Numbered from the stretch's first letter, positions 1 to 13,069 are shown. The stretch: DNA of 64,000 nt from Flavobacteriales bacterium (GCA_019694805.1 JAIBBG010000007.1:1-64000); one strand, 5' to 3'. Numbers and translations are program-made. The notes: generated by a model not told the origin, from the letters alone.

Positions 1-3000
1 CCATCACTTGTCCTGCTGATGTAACTGTGAACGCCGACAATGCCGCTTGCGATGCAACTGGTGTTGACCTCGGTACTCCGGTAACTGCCGACAACTGCTC
101 TGTAGCTTCTGTAACCAACAACGCTCCAGCTTCTTACCCTGTTGGTGCAACCAACGTGGTGTGGACTGTGACAGATGCGAATGGTAATATGTCTACCTGC
201 ACTCAAGTGGTGACAGTTGTAGATAACCAACTTCCAACTATCTCTTGTCCTGCTGATGTAACTGTGAACGCCGACAATGCCGCTTGCGATGCTACCGGTG
301 TTGACCTCGGTACTCCGGTAACTGCTGACAACTGTTCTGTAGCCTCTGTAACCAATAACGCTCCTGCTTCATTCCCTGTTGGAACAACCAACGTGGTATG
401 GACAGTAACTGATGCTTCTGGTAATACAGCTACTTGCACTCAAGTTGTGACTGTAATCGATAACCAACTACCAACCATCACTTGTCCTGTTGATGTAACT
501 GTGAACGCCGACAATGCCGCTTGCAATGCAACTGGTGTTGACCTCGGTACTCCTGTAACTGCTGACAACTGTTCAGTGGCTTCTGTGACCAACGATGCAC
601 CAGCTTCATTCCCTGTTGGTTCTACCAACGTAGTGTGGACTGTGACTGACATCAATGGCAACTCAGCTTCTTGCACCCAGGTTGTGACTGTTATTGATAA
701 CCAACTTCCAACCATCACTTGTCCTGCTGATGTAACTGTGAACGCAGACAATGCCGCTTGCGATGCAACTGGTGTTGACCTCGGTTCTCCGGTAACTGCT
801 GACAACTGTTTCGTAGCTTCTGTAACCAACGATGCTCCTGCTTCATTCACTGTTGGCACAACTAACGTGATTTGGACTGTTGTGGATGTAAATGGTAATG
901 TGTCTACCTGCACTCAAGTGGTGACTGTAATTGATAACCAACTCCCAACCATCACTTGTCCAGCTGATGTAACTGTGAACGCAGACAATGCCGCTTGCGA
1001 CGCAACTGGTGTTGACCTCGGTTCTCCGGTAACTGCTGACAACTGTTCAGTGGCTTCTGTGACCAACGATGCACCAGCTTCATTCCCTGTTGGAACAACC
1101 AACGTGGTATGGACAGTAACTGATGCTTCTGGTAATACAGCTACTTGCACACAAGTTGTGACAGTTGTAGATAACCAACTTCCAACCATCACTTGTCCTG
1201 CTGATGTAACTGTGAACGCCGACAATGCCGCTTGCGATGCAACTGGTGTTGACCTCGGTACTCCGGTAACTGCTGACAACTGTTCCGTAGCTTCTGTAAC
1301 CAACGATGCTCCTGCTTCATTCCCTGTTGGTTCTACCAACGTAGCGTGGACCGTAACTGACATCAATGGCAACTCAGCTACTTGCACCCAGGTTGTGACA
1401 GTTATTGATAACCAACTCCCAACCATCATTTGTCCTAACGACATGACAATTTCACCAGACAATGGATCATGCGATGCAACCAACGTTAACATTGGTTCAC
1501 CAACAACTGCGGACAATTGTTCAATTGCATCAATAACCAATAATGCACCTGTAATCTTCCCAGCAGGTCCAACTACAGTGACTTGGACTGTTGTAGATGT
1601 CAATGGAAATACAGCCACATGCACACAAATCATCACCGTAACGGATGACGAGCAACCTACCATTACTTGTCCATCTGATATCACTATAAATGCGGATAAT
1701 GCATCTTGTGCTGCCACTGGTATTGATCTTGGCACTCCGTTAACTACTGACAACTGCTCAGTGGCTTCAGTGACCAACGATGCTCCTGCTTCATTCCCTG
1801 TGGGTTCTACAAATGTGGTATGGACAGTTTCAGACTCCAACGGCAACACAGCATCATGCATACAAATCGTGACGGTATTGGATAATCAACTCCCAACCAT
1901 CACTTGTCCTGCTGAAGTAACTGTGAACGCCGACAATGCCACTTGCGATGCAACTGGTGTTGACCTCGGCACTCCAGTAACTGCTGACAACTGCTCTGTG
2001 GCTGCTGTAACCAACGATGCTCCTGCTTCATTCCCTGTTGGTTCTACCAACGTAGTTTGGACAGTAACTGATGCTTCTGGCAACACAGCTACTTGCACAC
2101 AAATTGTCACCGTAGTGGATAATCAACTCCCAACAATCACTTGTCCTGCTGATGTAACAACAACAATTAACCAAGCAAACTGCACAGCCACCAATGTTAG
2201 TCTCGGCAATCCAACTACGACCGACAACTGTGCAATAGCTACAGTAACCAATAATGCTCCAAGTATTTACCCAGTGGGTACAACCACGGTAACCTGGACA
2301 GTTACTGACGTCAACGGAAACAGTGCTACTTGTGAGCAAATGGTAACCATCCTTGACAACGTTGAGCCAACCATTATTTGTCCTGCTGATATCGAGACTA
2401 CAACTGATGATGCAAGTTGTGTTGCAACCATCGAGCTTGGTACTCCAGTAACTGGTTTCTCATGCGCACCACTTGATGTTACCAATGATGCACCAGCTCA
2501 ATTCCCGTTAGGTATTACCGAGGTAATCTGGATGGTGACCAATGAAAATGGCAACACTGCAACTTGCAGTCAAATGGTTCAGGTTACTGATGTTATCCTT
2601 CCAGAAATCGTTTGTCCGGACACTCTCGAAGTGTATAGCACAAGCGATCAGTGTGGATATCCATCGGCACTTCTTGAATTGCCAATGACATCAGATAACT
2701 GCACTGTTGCATCGATCAACAACAATGCTTCTGAGTTCATATTCCCAGGAACATCCACTATTGTTTGGACTGTAGCAGACGGAAGCGGCAATCTAACAAC
2801 TTGCGAACAAGTAATCATTGTGATAGACACAATTGCGCCAACAGTAATTGTGTGTAACACAGACATGGTAGTAAACAACGATCCCGGATTGTGCGGTGCA
2901 ATCGTGAATTATGATCTCCCAGAAGTAATTGATAATTGCAATGTTATTGACACTATACAGGTGAACGGACTAGCGAGTGGTGAATTCTTCTCTGTTGGGG

Positions 3001-4130
3001 TTCATCAAATCACTTATGAATTCGTAGACGCAAGTGGAAACACTGTAGACTGTAACTTCCAAATTGAAGTTATAGATAATGAAGCTTCAGTATTGAATTG
3101 CACCAGTGATATCAATACCACAACTCAGCCAAATCAGTGCGGTGCAGTCGTGACATATAATGTTCCAACCATCACCGATAACTGTTCTACAGGTAATGGT
3201 GATCCAGTGATGATCTCAGGTTTGGCTTCCGGTGAACTCTTCCCTGTTGGTAGTACGGAAGTCGTATATCAATTGACTGATTTCGACGGTGCGGTAGTGA
3301 CTTGCAGTTTCACTGTAATGGTTGTTGATACCATCGCTCCAGAGATTGTTTGCAATGAAAACATCTTGGTTAATGACCCTGAGCTCGACGGTACCATGGT
3401 TGATTACGAATTGCCAGAAGTGAATGACAACTGCGGTGCCCTGCTCAATCTGATCGAAGGTGAATTACCCGGAGGAATCTTCCAGCACGGATGGACAGAC
3501 GTAAGCTTTGAAGCAGTTGACACTTATGGTCTTGTTGATACTTGCACATTCAGTATCCTCGTGAACAACGCACCAAATGCAGTTGATGATTCATTGAATG
3601 CAGATATTCTGAATCCATATGTAAACATCAATGTCCTGGGTAATGATTTCGATATTGATGGAGATAGTATCTCTGTAATTTCAGCTTCAGCAGCACTCGG
3701 AAATATTACCTTCCAAGCTGATGGACTGATCTTCTATGATGCTGATCCGAATGTATTCTGCGGCATGGATACCATTACCTATGTAATTGCCGATATCTAC
3801 GACGCTGTTGACACAGGTTATGTTTATGTAAACGTTGATTGTCCTTTGGACTTGGATGTTCCAGAAGTCATCACTCCAAACGGTGATGGTGTGAACGATG
3901 TGTTCCAAATCGCAGGAATTGAAAAATATCCAAACAGTCATCTGCAGATCTTCACCAAACGTGGACATAAGATCTTTGAAAGTAAAGGATTCGAAACCAA
4001 ATGGGATGGTAAATCACAAGCTAAACTGACCATTGGTAGCGGATTATTACCTCAAGACACCTATTACTACACATTAGATCTTGGTGATGGATCAGAACTC
4101 ATGAAAGGATTCATTTACCTCAGCTATTAA
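1..4130 (+). CDS. Giant HYR-repeat surface adhesin, type B T9SS sorting domain (5' end outside window)
   Basis: The reading frame is already open at base 3 and has no stop upstream, so the gene starts before the window; the GTG at 27 is only an internal codon. About 15 HYR (hyalin-type, immunoglobulin-like) modules of about 79 residues are visible. Each carries conserved Cys residues, a DNC motif, a V.WTVTD.NGN core and a PTI.CP linker. Units 1-6, 8 and 9 are nearly identical; units 7 and 10-15 diverge towards the C-terminus. After them come an Ig-like/cadherin-like module (about 3570-3840; motifs AVDDS and VLGNDFDIDGD) and a CHU_C gliding-motility-type C-terminal domain (from about 3862; VITPNGDGVND). 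Such proteins are exported by T9SS and displayed on the cell surface, where HYR arrays are thought to act in adhesion. A PorP/SprF gene follows 40 bp downstream and is the likely export partner. The adhesin role is inferred. Confidence 0.9.
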   Translation, partial: ITCPADVTVNADNAACDATGVDLGTPVTADNCSVASVTNNAPASYPVGATNVVWTVTDANGNMSTCTQVVTVVDNQLPTISCPADVTVNADNAACDATGVDLGTPVTADNCSVASVTNNAPASFPVGTTNVVWTVTDASGNTATCTQVVTVIDNQLPTITCPVDVTVNADNAACNATGVDLGTPVTADNCSVASVTNDAPASFPVGSTNVVWTVTDINGNSASCTQVVTVIDNQLPTITCPADVTVNADNAACDATGVDLGSPVTADNCFVASVTNDAPASFTVGTTNVIWTVVDVNGNVSTCTQVVTVIDNQLPTITCPADVTVNADNAACDATGVDLGSPVTADNCSVASVTNDAPASFPVGTTNVVWTVTDASGNTATCTQVVTVVDNQLPTITCPADVTVNADNAACDATGVDLGTPVTADNCSVASVTNDAPASFPVGSTNVAWTVTDINGNSATCTQVVTVIDNQLPTIICPNDMTISPDNGSCDATNVNIGSPTTADNCSIASITNNAPVIFPAGPTTVTWTVVDVNGNTATCTQIITVTDDEQPTITCPSDITINADNASCAATGIDLGTPLTTDNCSVASVTNDAPASFPVGSTNVVWTVSDSNGNTASCIQIVTVLDNQLPTITCPAEVTVNADNATCDATGVDLGTPVTADNCSVAAVTNDAPASFPVGSTNVVWTVTDASGNTATCTQIVTVVDNQLPTITCPADVTTTINQANCTATNVSLGNPTTTDNCAIATVTNNAPSIYPVGTTTVTWTVTDVNGNSATCEQMVTILDNVEPTIICPADIETTTDDASCVATIELGTPVTGFSCAPLDVTNDAPAQFPLGITEVIWMVTNENGNTATCSQMVQVTDVILPEIVCPDTLEVYSTSDQCGYPSALLELPMTSDNCTVASINNNASEFIFPGTSTIVWTVADGSGNLTTCEQVIIVIDTIAPTVIVCNTDMVVNNDPGLCGAIVNYDLPEVIDNCNVIDTIQVNGLASGEFFSVGVHQITYEFVDASGNTVDCNFQIEVIDNEASVLNCTSDINTTTQPNQCGAVVTYNVPTITDNCSTGNGDPVMISGLASGELFPVGSTEVVYQLTDFDGAVVTCSFTVMVVDTIAPEIVCNENILVNDPELDGTMVDYELPEVNDNCGALLNLIEGELPGGIFQHGWTDVSFEAVDTYGLVDTCTFSILVNNAPNAVDDSLNADILNPYVNINVLGNDFDIDGDSISVISASAALGNITFQADGLIFYDADPNVFCGMDTITYVIADIYDAVDTGYVYVNVDCPLDLDVPEVITPNGDGVNDVFQIAGIEKYPNSHLQIFTKRGHKIFESKGFETKWDGKSQAKLTIGSGLLPQDTYYYTLDLGDGSELMKGFIYLSY
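30..2162 (+). repeat. Tandem 237-bp repeat array encoding HYR modules
   Basis: Nine consecutive units with a period of exactly 237 bp (79 codons) begin at 30, 267, 504, 741, 978, 1215, 1452, 1689 and 1926. A tenth, more diverged unit begins at 2163. Units 1-6 and 9 share long identical DNA stretches around the NADNAAC and DNC segments, and differences are often silent. Unit 7 is clearly diverged, which suggests that the similar units were spread by duplication or gene conversion around an older core. The copy number may be unstable or misassembled. Confidence 0.9.
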
Positions 4131-4170
4131 TACACAACCATCCAAAAATAACTTCTAAAAAAGAAAGAAC

Positions 4171-5106
4171 ATGAAAAAGATCATTGCAATAATCGCGGTA
4201 ATACTTCCGATGGTTGTGTCTGCACAGCAGGAAGGTATGATCAATCAAGTTGCGTTCAATAAACTCACGATCAACCCAGGATACACTGGGTATCGTGAGC
4301 GAGGAACGATCAACATTGCACATCGTCAGCAGTGGACAGGTTTCAAAGGAGCACCAATGACCAGTCTCATTAGTTATGACACCCCGCTTTCGGCGAAAGA
4401 ATTTGCAGTTGGCGGTGCATTCATCAATTACAAAATCGGTCCGGTATCCAAAATGGAATTGGCGAGTTATTTCGCGTACCGTTTGAAACTGAATAACAAG
4501 TCAACCATCTCCTGGGGACTATCAGCTGGTGGACAACTCTATCAGGTAAACTTGACAGACCTTCAAGCTTATAGCGATATAGTAGGTGTGCAAGATGATG
4601 CGTTGTTGTCAAACACGAAAGGCTACTTCACTCCAAATTTTGGCTTTGGTATGTTTTATTCCAATAACGACTACTACGTCGGCTTATCCATACCCAAATT
4701 GTTGTCGATTCAATCTGTTTCGAAATCAAATGCACCGATGCAAAATTTCAAACAGAATAGCTTCAGGACAATCTATTTGAATGGTGGATATCTTCACAAG
4801 ATCAGTACGGACATGTTATTCACCTATAATCTTGCTGTGCTATCGAGTATGAATTCACCAATGACAATAGGCGGGTATGCCACATGCATTTTACAAAAGA
4901 ACTACACTTTCGGCGCATATTATTATTTAGCACAAAGTGCGGGTCTTATGTTCCAAATGCAAATGGAAAACCAATTCTCATTCGGCTATGCACTTGAATT
5001 CGCAACCAATTCATTGTTCCGCACGAACTATGGAACCCACGAACTCAGCTTGAAGTATGCTTTGAACAGCAAAGTGAAAAGGATCACTTCAGCGAAGTAT
5101 TTCTAA
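4171..5106 (+). CDS. PorP/SprF family type IX secretion membrane protein
   Basis: The 311-residue protein has a signal peptide (MKKIIAIIAVILPMVVSAQQ), followed by the family hallmark near the N-terminus (KLTINPGYTGYRERG, matching the NPAxAG motif), and a series of amphipathic strands typical of an outer-membrane beta-barrel. It ends in a basic segment closed by KYF, like the PorP/SprF copy at 23391. Family members are needed for secretion or surface anchoring of T9SS cargo with type B (CHU_C) domains. It lies 40 bp after the HYR adhesin on the same strand and ends at a strong terminator, so the two form a cargo/partner operon. The family call is firm; specificity for the upstream adhesin is inferred. 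Confidence 0.88.
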   Translation: MKKIIAIIAVILPMVVSAQQEGMINQVAFNKLTINPGYTGYRERGTINIAHRQQWTGFKGAPMTSLISYDTPLSAKEFAVGGAFINYKIGPVSKMELASYFAYRLKLNNKSTISWGLSAGGQLYQVNLTDLQAYSDIVGVQDDALLSNTKGYFTPNFGFGMFYSNNDYYVGLSIPKLLSIQSVSKSNAPMQNFKQNSFRTIYLNGGYLHKISTDMLFTYNLAVLSSMNSPMTIGGYATCILQKNYTFGAYYYLAQSAGLMFQMQMENQFSFGYALEFATNSLFRTNYGTHELSLKYALNSKVKRITSAKYF

Positions 5107-5125
5107 TTGATTTTCAAATCAAAAA

Positions 5126-5154
5126 AAAACGCCATCCCCAAAGGATGGCGTTTT
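5126..5154. terminator. Bidirectional intrinsic terminator
   Basis: An 8-bp GC-rich stem, CGCCATCC/GGATGGCG (5130-5137 with 5143-5150), has a 5-nt loop and is flanked by an A tract and a T tract. It can therefore stop transcription from both sides. It sits between the convergent PorP/SprF gene (+) and the FG-GAP gene (-). Confidence 0.85.
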
Positions 5155-5175
5155 CATTTTATATCCATATCGTAA

Positions 5176-8100
5176 TTATTCCACAATTACGATTGTAACC
5201 AGGTTGTCCGCTGCACTGTCAATGATGAGCGAATATATTCCACTGTTCAAATTTGATATATCAACTTCATTTTTGTTCGAATTTTCCTGCATCCAAGTCA
5301 ACTGACCCACTGAATCATACAACGATATTGATTCATGGCCAGATAAGCCATGAATTCTTATATCACCCAGTGTTGGATTAGGGAATATGGTAATCCCCTT
5401 GGAATTTAATATCCGCAATCCTGTGTATTGAATAAAAATAGGATCACTTACTTCCACGCATCCGTTAAATCCAGTAACGACAACAGCATAATTGCCTGAC
5501 TCTTGCACCTCGTAAAATTGTTGATCGGCGCCGGAAATTTCTTCACCGTTCAACAACCATTGATAAGTTTGATTTTCATCCACGGAGAGTAAATTCTGCT
5601 GTTGTGTTATACCAACATTCACTGAATCCACAAGCAAATAAAACTCCTGTTCCACCGTGCAAAGTGAGTTGTCTGCCACCATGTTCAGCACCCCTGATTG
5701 TTCGATTTCAAAAGACATAACACCACTTCCAATAAATGCGTCATTGAATGTCCATGATAAATTGTCAATCCATATGGCATCATTGGAACATTCAATCAAA
5801 GTACCTTCACATATAACTCCCGAGACTAAATCTGATTCAAGTAGATCATCGCAACTGTAAACCGTATTCAATTCCTCATTGGTAGTGATAGCAGGATTAT
5901 AGTCAAAGTAAATTTCCGCTTGCGCAAAGATTTCGGTTCCTGCATCCAATCCCGCCAAAGGTTCAATGCGATACGTAAAGAATCCTTGACTCAATCCAAA
6001 GTCACTGGATGAATCAGGTAAATTGATAAAGGGAAATTGAATGATCAACTTATTATTCTGGTCAATCGACAATTGATAGTCATGAGATGATGCCAGCGGG
6101 ACCAACGAATTTGACTCTAAGAATTGATCGAGCACACATTCTATCCGCACGGTTGTTGCAGGCGCATTGCCCGTATTCTGAAATCTGATTGTGTACTCCA
6201 AGAAATCAACACCATTGACGTAACCAGCAGGTGTAAATCCTGTATTTTCAGTAATATCATTAGGATCATATGCGCATGATATGAGTTCCTCGATCATTAA
6301 GGAATCAGAAAAAATCATCAATTCATTAAAAAACTCTTCAATATGGATTTCATGATTTAGCTCAATACCAATTGAATCAATTCCTGGATAAAGAAGCTGC
6401 AGGTAAATGGGAGTAGAAGATTGATAGCCGAGTGAATCCATTTGCCACGTTATGGTATTACCCGAAACCCCTGCCGGAATGGGGTTTGCACTTATCAAAC
6501 TACAATGAGAATCTAAAGTGAGAGAAATGGTAGCATCACCGCGTACGTTTCCATCATTGAATAGAAATATAGTAGAACCTACAGTGTCAAGACAAGTTTG
6601 AGACGGCGGTAAATAGAAGAGCTGAATATCGCCCACGACGCCATTAGGTTTTAGTCCGAATTCGATGTTGAATAATGAAGACTGATTCGTTGATGTAATG
6701 GTATCTGAAAAATATTCTGAAACCAACCATAAATCCGAAGGAGACAAACATTGCACTATGTAGTCACCTTCGTTAATGGCAAGACTAACATTTCCATTCC
6801 ATTCGGTGTATAAGCTTTGATGTGGGGGTTCTGTAATGATTGGCACTGAAAATAGCGGTGGCTCGTCGTCATTATACCCATTTTCATTTTCATCCGCATA
6901 TACATGTACGGTAAGGCTACTCATAGTCTCATCAGATCCACGGGCCAACATAACGCCAAATCCATTTAGCCAAATTAAATCAGAAATCGAATCTAGATCC
7001 ATATCCAACTGATTGATCTCGCCATACGACAATCCCGGTAAATTGTATTGTCCATAATTCTGAAAGTTACCAGTTCCGTCATTCATATATGCATAGACCA
7101 GTAGAGGTGTTGATGTCGCAGAAAGCACGTCCAAATATCCATCGTGATTCAGGTCAATTAACCATCCTGTATAACCGTTAAATGATTGTCCCTCGTCATT
7201 CATCACATTAGCATTGGTAATCTCAGCGAGTACAATTTCATTCGCATAATTCGAATTCATTAAACATTCGATATTGGAATCCAAGTCAACGTTTCCTGAA
7301 CTCAACGGTGTGTCCCAAATAGTACTGCCTAATTGTTCAATAGAGAAATTTCCACTACCATCACCAAAAAACATCTGCAAGTAATAGTAGGAATTAGCTA
7401 CATCCAGAAATCCATCTTGATTAAAATCTCTGATAGAAAGTTCAGCCACGTGATATATGGAGGTAGATTCATAAAGAGAATCATTTACCAAAAACAATTG
7501 GTCACTTGGAAAGTCAAAATCAACATTGGTTAAAACAAGATCTTCAGCAAAAGATTGCACATTTGGCCACACACCCAAGTGTGTAATTCTACTGCAAAAC
7601 ACATCCTCCAAACTATCTCCAAGAAAATTTCCGAAACCAAATTCAACATCGCATTCATATGTGGTTATTTCTTCACCCACAGGTTCAAGCAAAAGAGTTT
7701 CTGGTTCAAATGAATTTCCACCTGCATTTCGCTGAAACCATAAACCTCCATTAGATTTCGAATAAAACAAATCTAAATCGCCATCCGAATCAAGATCATA
7801 GAATTGGAATGATCGCATTCGATCCGAAGCAGCAATTTGTACTGGATCGAAAAAGTAATTTCCAGTTTGATTTTCCATCAAGTAAATGGCATTTTCAAAA
7901 AGCAAGAGAATATCTGGATATTCATCAGGTGTGAACTTCGTCACTTTCATATCCAAAAAATTCGTCATCATGATATCCGAATTGAAAGGAGTCGCAAAGT
8001 TGCAATTTCCGAGGTTTTGAAAGATCACCTCCCGATCTGAGGAATCCACAGTTATTATCTCTGGCAACATGTCACCATTCAAATCTGTTATCAATGTTCC

Positions 8101-9237
8101 CCAGAAATAATCACCAAAACCAGTCAACTCAGAGTAATTCTGCATGATACCATTTTCATTCTGATAAACAACCAGTACGTCATTTTGATATTGGACATGA
8201 TCCTCATCCCCATCAAAGTCTAAATCCACAGAAAAACCATTCCAACCATAAAGCGGAGTCGTTTGAGAAAAAACATCATATGGTATATCATAAGTTCCAT
8301 CCGCATTACCAGTTGCAACATAAATCCAATCCTCTTGATTCGTGTCCTGAATCAATACAATGTCTGGAATACTATCCTGATCCCAAAGCACAAATTGCAT
8401 ATCGGTTACGTATGTAATCTCCGGAACCGACACAACCACAATAGACCAACCGGTAGGACTATACTCGGCGATATAGAGCGTTTCATAGTCATAATAGGCA
8501 AAATCCACATATCCATCAGAATCTGCATCGTTGGCGCAAAAGCGATGATCGTAACCTGAAAGTCCAATCAGGCTTGCATCTGCAGTTGGAAAATTACCAT
8601 TTCCATCATTGAAATAAACGCCAGTTTCGGTTACAAGATCCGCGGCACCATCGGCGTTAAAATCATCTGAGAGAGCAATATAATCGTTAGGTATTTGCAC
8701 ATCTACCAATTGAAAATTCAACATACCAAGATTCATCATGAGATGATTTGTATGAGTGGTATTTTGGTAGACACGGAATAATAAATCCATATCTCCATCC
8801 GCATCATAATCACGAAACTGTACAATGGATCCGTTGGAATCAAAAAATTGCGCATCACCAAACTGGTTGTATCCAAAATTCAATATATACGCATTATGAA
8901 GAATGATGTCCTTATAGCCATTTTCATCGATATCCCAAAGAGCCACAACACCGGTCTGCATAGGAGTTAAAAGTGCAGTTCCACCAGAAGGTCCGATGAC
9001 CAAAGGTTCTTGCAATTCGCCATTAAAACAGTAGCGAATATTCAAATAGTAAACGGAAGACAACACATCATCACAACCGTTATTGTCCAAATCCGCCACG
9101 AATCGACCATATGACGAGATTGCACTTTTCGCATCAGCAAGGATAACATCGGTAGGTTCAAACTGCCCCTTCATGAATTCAGGGTTCATCACGAAAAATA
9201 AAAAGAATACACGAAGACACGAAATGGGAAGTTTCAT
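5176..9237 (-). CDS. FG-GAP/VCBS repeat secreted protein with DUF7619-like domain and type A T9SS sorting signal
   Basis: The 1353-residue protein has a signal peptide (first about 24 residues, hydrophobic VFFLFFV core). About 12 VCBS/FG-GAP motifs of the D-x-D-x-D-G-x-x-D type follow (for example DYDADGDMDLLF and DLDSDGDLDLFYS), which form Ca-binding beta-propeller blades. Next is an SdrD-B-like module (YADENENGYNDDEPP), a DUF7619-type repeat (starting at DPNDITENTGF, with EYTIRFQNTGNAP), an Ig/PKD-like region, and a C-terminal type A sorting domain (ITIFPNPTLGDIRI). It is probably a large extracellular or surface protein exported by T9SS; its ligand is unknown. It is transcribed alone. No clear -7 element was found directly upstream. 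Confidence 0.85.
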   Translation of the reverse strand: MKLPISCLRVFFLFFVMNPEFMKGQFEPTDVILADAKSAISSYGRFVADLDNNGCDDVLSSVYYLNIRYCFNGELQEPLVIGPSGGTALLTPMQTGVVALWDIDENGYKDIILHNAYILNFGYNQFGDAQFFDSNGSIVQFRDYDADGDMDLLFRVYQNTTHTNHLMMNLGMLNFQLVDVQIPNDYIALSDDFNADGAADLVTETGVYFNDGNGNFPTADASLIGLSGYDHRFCANDADSDGYVDFAYYDYETLYIAEYSPTGWSIVVVSVPEITYVTDMQFVLWDQDSIPDIVLIQDTNQEDWIYVATGNADGTYDIPYDVFSQTTPLYGWNGFSVDLDFDGDEDHVQYQNDVLVVYQNENGIMQNYSELTGFGDYFWGTLITDLNGDMLPEIITVDSSDREVIFQNLGNCNFATPFNSDIMMTNFLDMKVTKFTPDEYPDILLLFENAIYLMENQTGNYFFDPVQIAASDRMRSFQFYDLDSDGDLDLFYSKSNGGLWFQRNAGGNSFEPETLLLEPVGEEITTYECDVEFGFGNFLGDSLEDVFCSRITHLGVWPNVQSFAEDLVLTNVDFDFPSDQLFLVNDSLYESTSIYHVAELSIRDFNQDGFLDVANSYYYLQMFFGDGSGNFSIEQLGSTIWDTPLSSGNVDLDSNIECLMNSNYANEIVLAEITNANVMNDEGQSFNGYTGWLIDLNHDGYLDVLSATSTPLLVYAYMNDGTGNFQNYGQYNLPGLSYGEINQLDMDLDSISDLIWLNGFGVMLARGSDETMSSLTVHVYADENENGYNDDEPPLFSVPIITEPPHQSLYTEWNGNVSLAINEGDYIVQCLSPSDLWLVSEYFSDTITSTNQSSLFNIEFGLKPNGVVGDIQLFYLPPSQTCLDTVGSTIFLFNDGNVRGDATISLTLDSHCSLISANPIPAGVSGNTITWQMDSLGYQSSTPIYLQLLYPGIDSIGIELNHEIHIEEFFNELMIFSDSLMIEELISCAYDPNDITENTGFTPAGYVNGVDFLEYTIRFQNTGNAPATTVRIECVLDQFLESNSLVPLASSHDYQLSIDQNNKLIIQFPFINLPDSSSDFGLSQGFFTYRIEPLAGLDAGTEIFAQAEIYFDYNPAITTNEELNTVYSCDDLLESDLVSGVICEGTLIECSNDAIWIDNLSWTFNDAFIGSGVMSFEIEQSGVLNMVADNSLCTVEQEFYLLVDSVNVGITQQQNLLSVDENQTYQWLLNGEEISGADQQFYEVQESGNYAVVVTGFNGCVEVSDPIFIQYTGLRILNSKGITIFPNPTLGDIRIHGLSGHESISLYDSVGQLTWMQENSNKNEVDISNLNSGIYSLIIDSAADNLVTIVIVE

Positions 9238-10080
9238 TTGAAATAAGTTTTGTTTCAGTTTGGTCTTATAAGTTGTTACCTCGACAATTAAACTAAAGGA
9301 ACCAGAAAATTCGATGTCATCTTACATTCTGTGTACCATCCCACATCAACCGGAAATTTTCCGAAATAACTATATTAAATCGCCGAAAAAGCTGAAAGTG
9401 AATTCACTACCCATGAAGATGCAATCCCCCATTCAATTCCACAACACCTGATCAGTTTAAAATGAACAAGCGATGGTTACTATTGAATTAGAACCAGTAA
9501 TCAAGATTGAGACCTCACCAAAGAGTCGCTTATTAAATGCAAATACAAACCAACATGCCTTATTTTTTCCCTGGAAGTGACCCCAAAAAGCATCAAGAAT
9601 TAAGTTCACCTTTGAAAATACCCTTGGGACATTGAGAAACGGTAGTAAAAATTATGCAGTTGCGAGAACTCCAATCGGTACCAAAAAAAATCAAGATGCA
9701 ACATGCTGAATTAAATGTGCGGCTTTAGCATTAAACCAAAGAAATGGAGGTAATAAAATGTGAGGACATCATCCGAGCTAATTTCAAATTCGTGTTGATC
9801 CGTTAACGAGGCCGTTTTTTTAGGTCATTAAGAATTATAGGGGAGGTTCATCAGAACAAAAACGACAGGAAATCGTGCCGCATTTTCGAAAACTTGAACC
9901 AAATTCGAGATATTCAGAGATTAATAACCGCGAAGCGAACTTACAATTAACATGGATGTATCCTGAGAGCGAAGTGTTTCGAGATTCTTCCCTATGGTAG
10001 CGGTTTAATCTACGAAGTTTGTCCAATCTATCGCACCGGATTAGTCAAAGGCAGGGGTTATTTGAAGAAGAAAAAGGTAT
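9238..10080. other. Gene-free stretch between rRNA operon and FG-GAP gene
   Basis: About 840 bp hold no convincing gene. The only minus-strand frame (9835-10026) has a composition unlike a protein and no recognisable motif. I saw no tRNA, repeat or mobile-element end. The stretch may hold promoters for the FG-GAP gene, a small RNA, or a decayed gene. Confidence 0.5.
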
Positions 10081-10117
10081 AAAAACAAAAACCCCTGGAA
10101 ATCATCCAGGGGTTTTC
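10081..10117 (-). terminator. rRNA operon intrinsic terminator
   Basis: A 9-bp stem, ACCCCTGGA/TCCAGGGGT (10091-10099 with 10105-10113), has a 5-nt loop. On the minus strand it is followed by a run of T residues. It lies just downstream of 5S rRNA in the direction of rRNA transcription. Confidence 0.85.
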
Positions 10118-10121
10118 GAAA

Positions 10122-10231
<110 letters not shown>

Positions 10232-10239
10232 AAAAGTTA

Positions 10240-10255
10240 ATGTACTGATAGAGTT
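10240..10255 (-). other. 23S processing stem, 3' arm
   Basis: The sequence ATGTACTGATAGAGTT on the plus strand is the exact reverse complement of 13044-13059, on the other side of 23S. In the transcript the two arms make a 16-bp helix enclosing the 23S gene. This is the usual arrangement for an RNase III cut site in pre-23S rRNA. Confidence 0.75.
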
Positions 10256-10261
10256 CTTAAT

Positions 10262-13040
<2,779 letters not shown>

Positions 13041-13043
13041 TTA

Positions 13044-13059
13044 AACTCTATCAGTACAT
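13044..13059 (-). other. 23S processing stem, 5' arm
   Basis: The sequence AACTCTATCAGTACAT on the plus strand pairs perfectly with 10240-10255. It sits directly between the boxA-like site and the start of 23S. Confidence 0.75.
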
Positions 13060-13069
13060 CAAAGAACTT
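13059..13069 (-). promoter_or_regulatory. boxA-like antitermination site in the 16S-23S spacer
   Basis: The minus strand reads AAGTTCTTTGA. This resembles the bacterial rRNA boxA (NusB/NusE-binding) element and repeats the site in the 16S leader (15083-15094). It lies just upstream of the 23S processing stem, where a second boxA is commonly found. Assigned by similarity and position only. Confidence 0.55.

Noticed and set aside
203-2110. Long minus-strand open frames (up to 315 codons) across the HYR repeats
   Set aside because: They mirror the 237-bp repeat and arise from codon bias in the repeated sense gene; products are repeats of the antisense with no signal or family match.
30-2400. 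Regular repeats that could suggest a CRISPR or satellite array
   Set aside because: The repeats are 237 bp, contiguous, in frame, and code for HYR modules; there are no unique spacers or cas genes.
9835-10026. 63-codon minus-strand frame in the gap after the rRNA operon
   Set aside because: No start signal, no motif, unusual composition; judged random.
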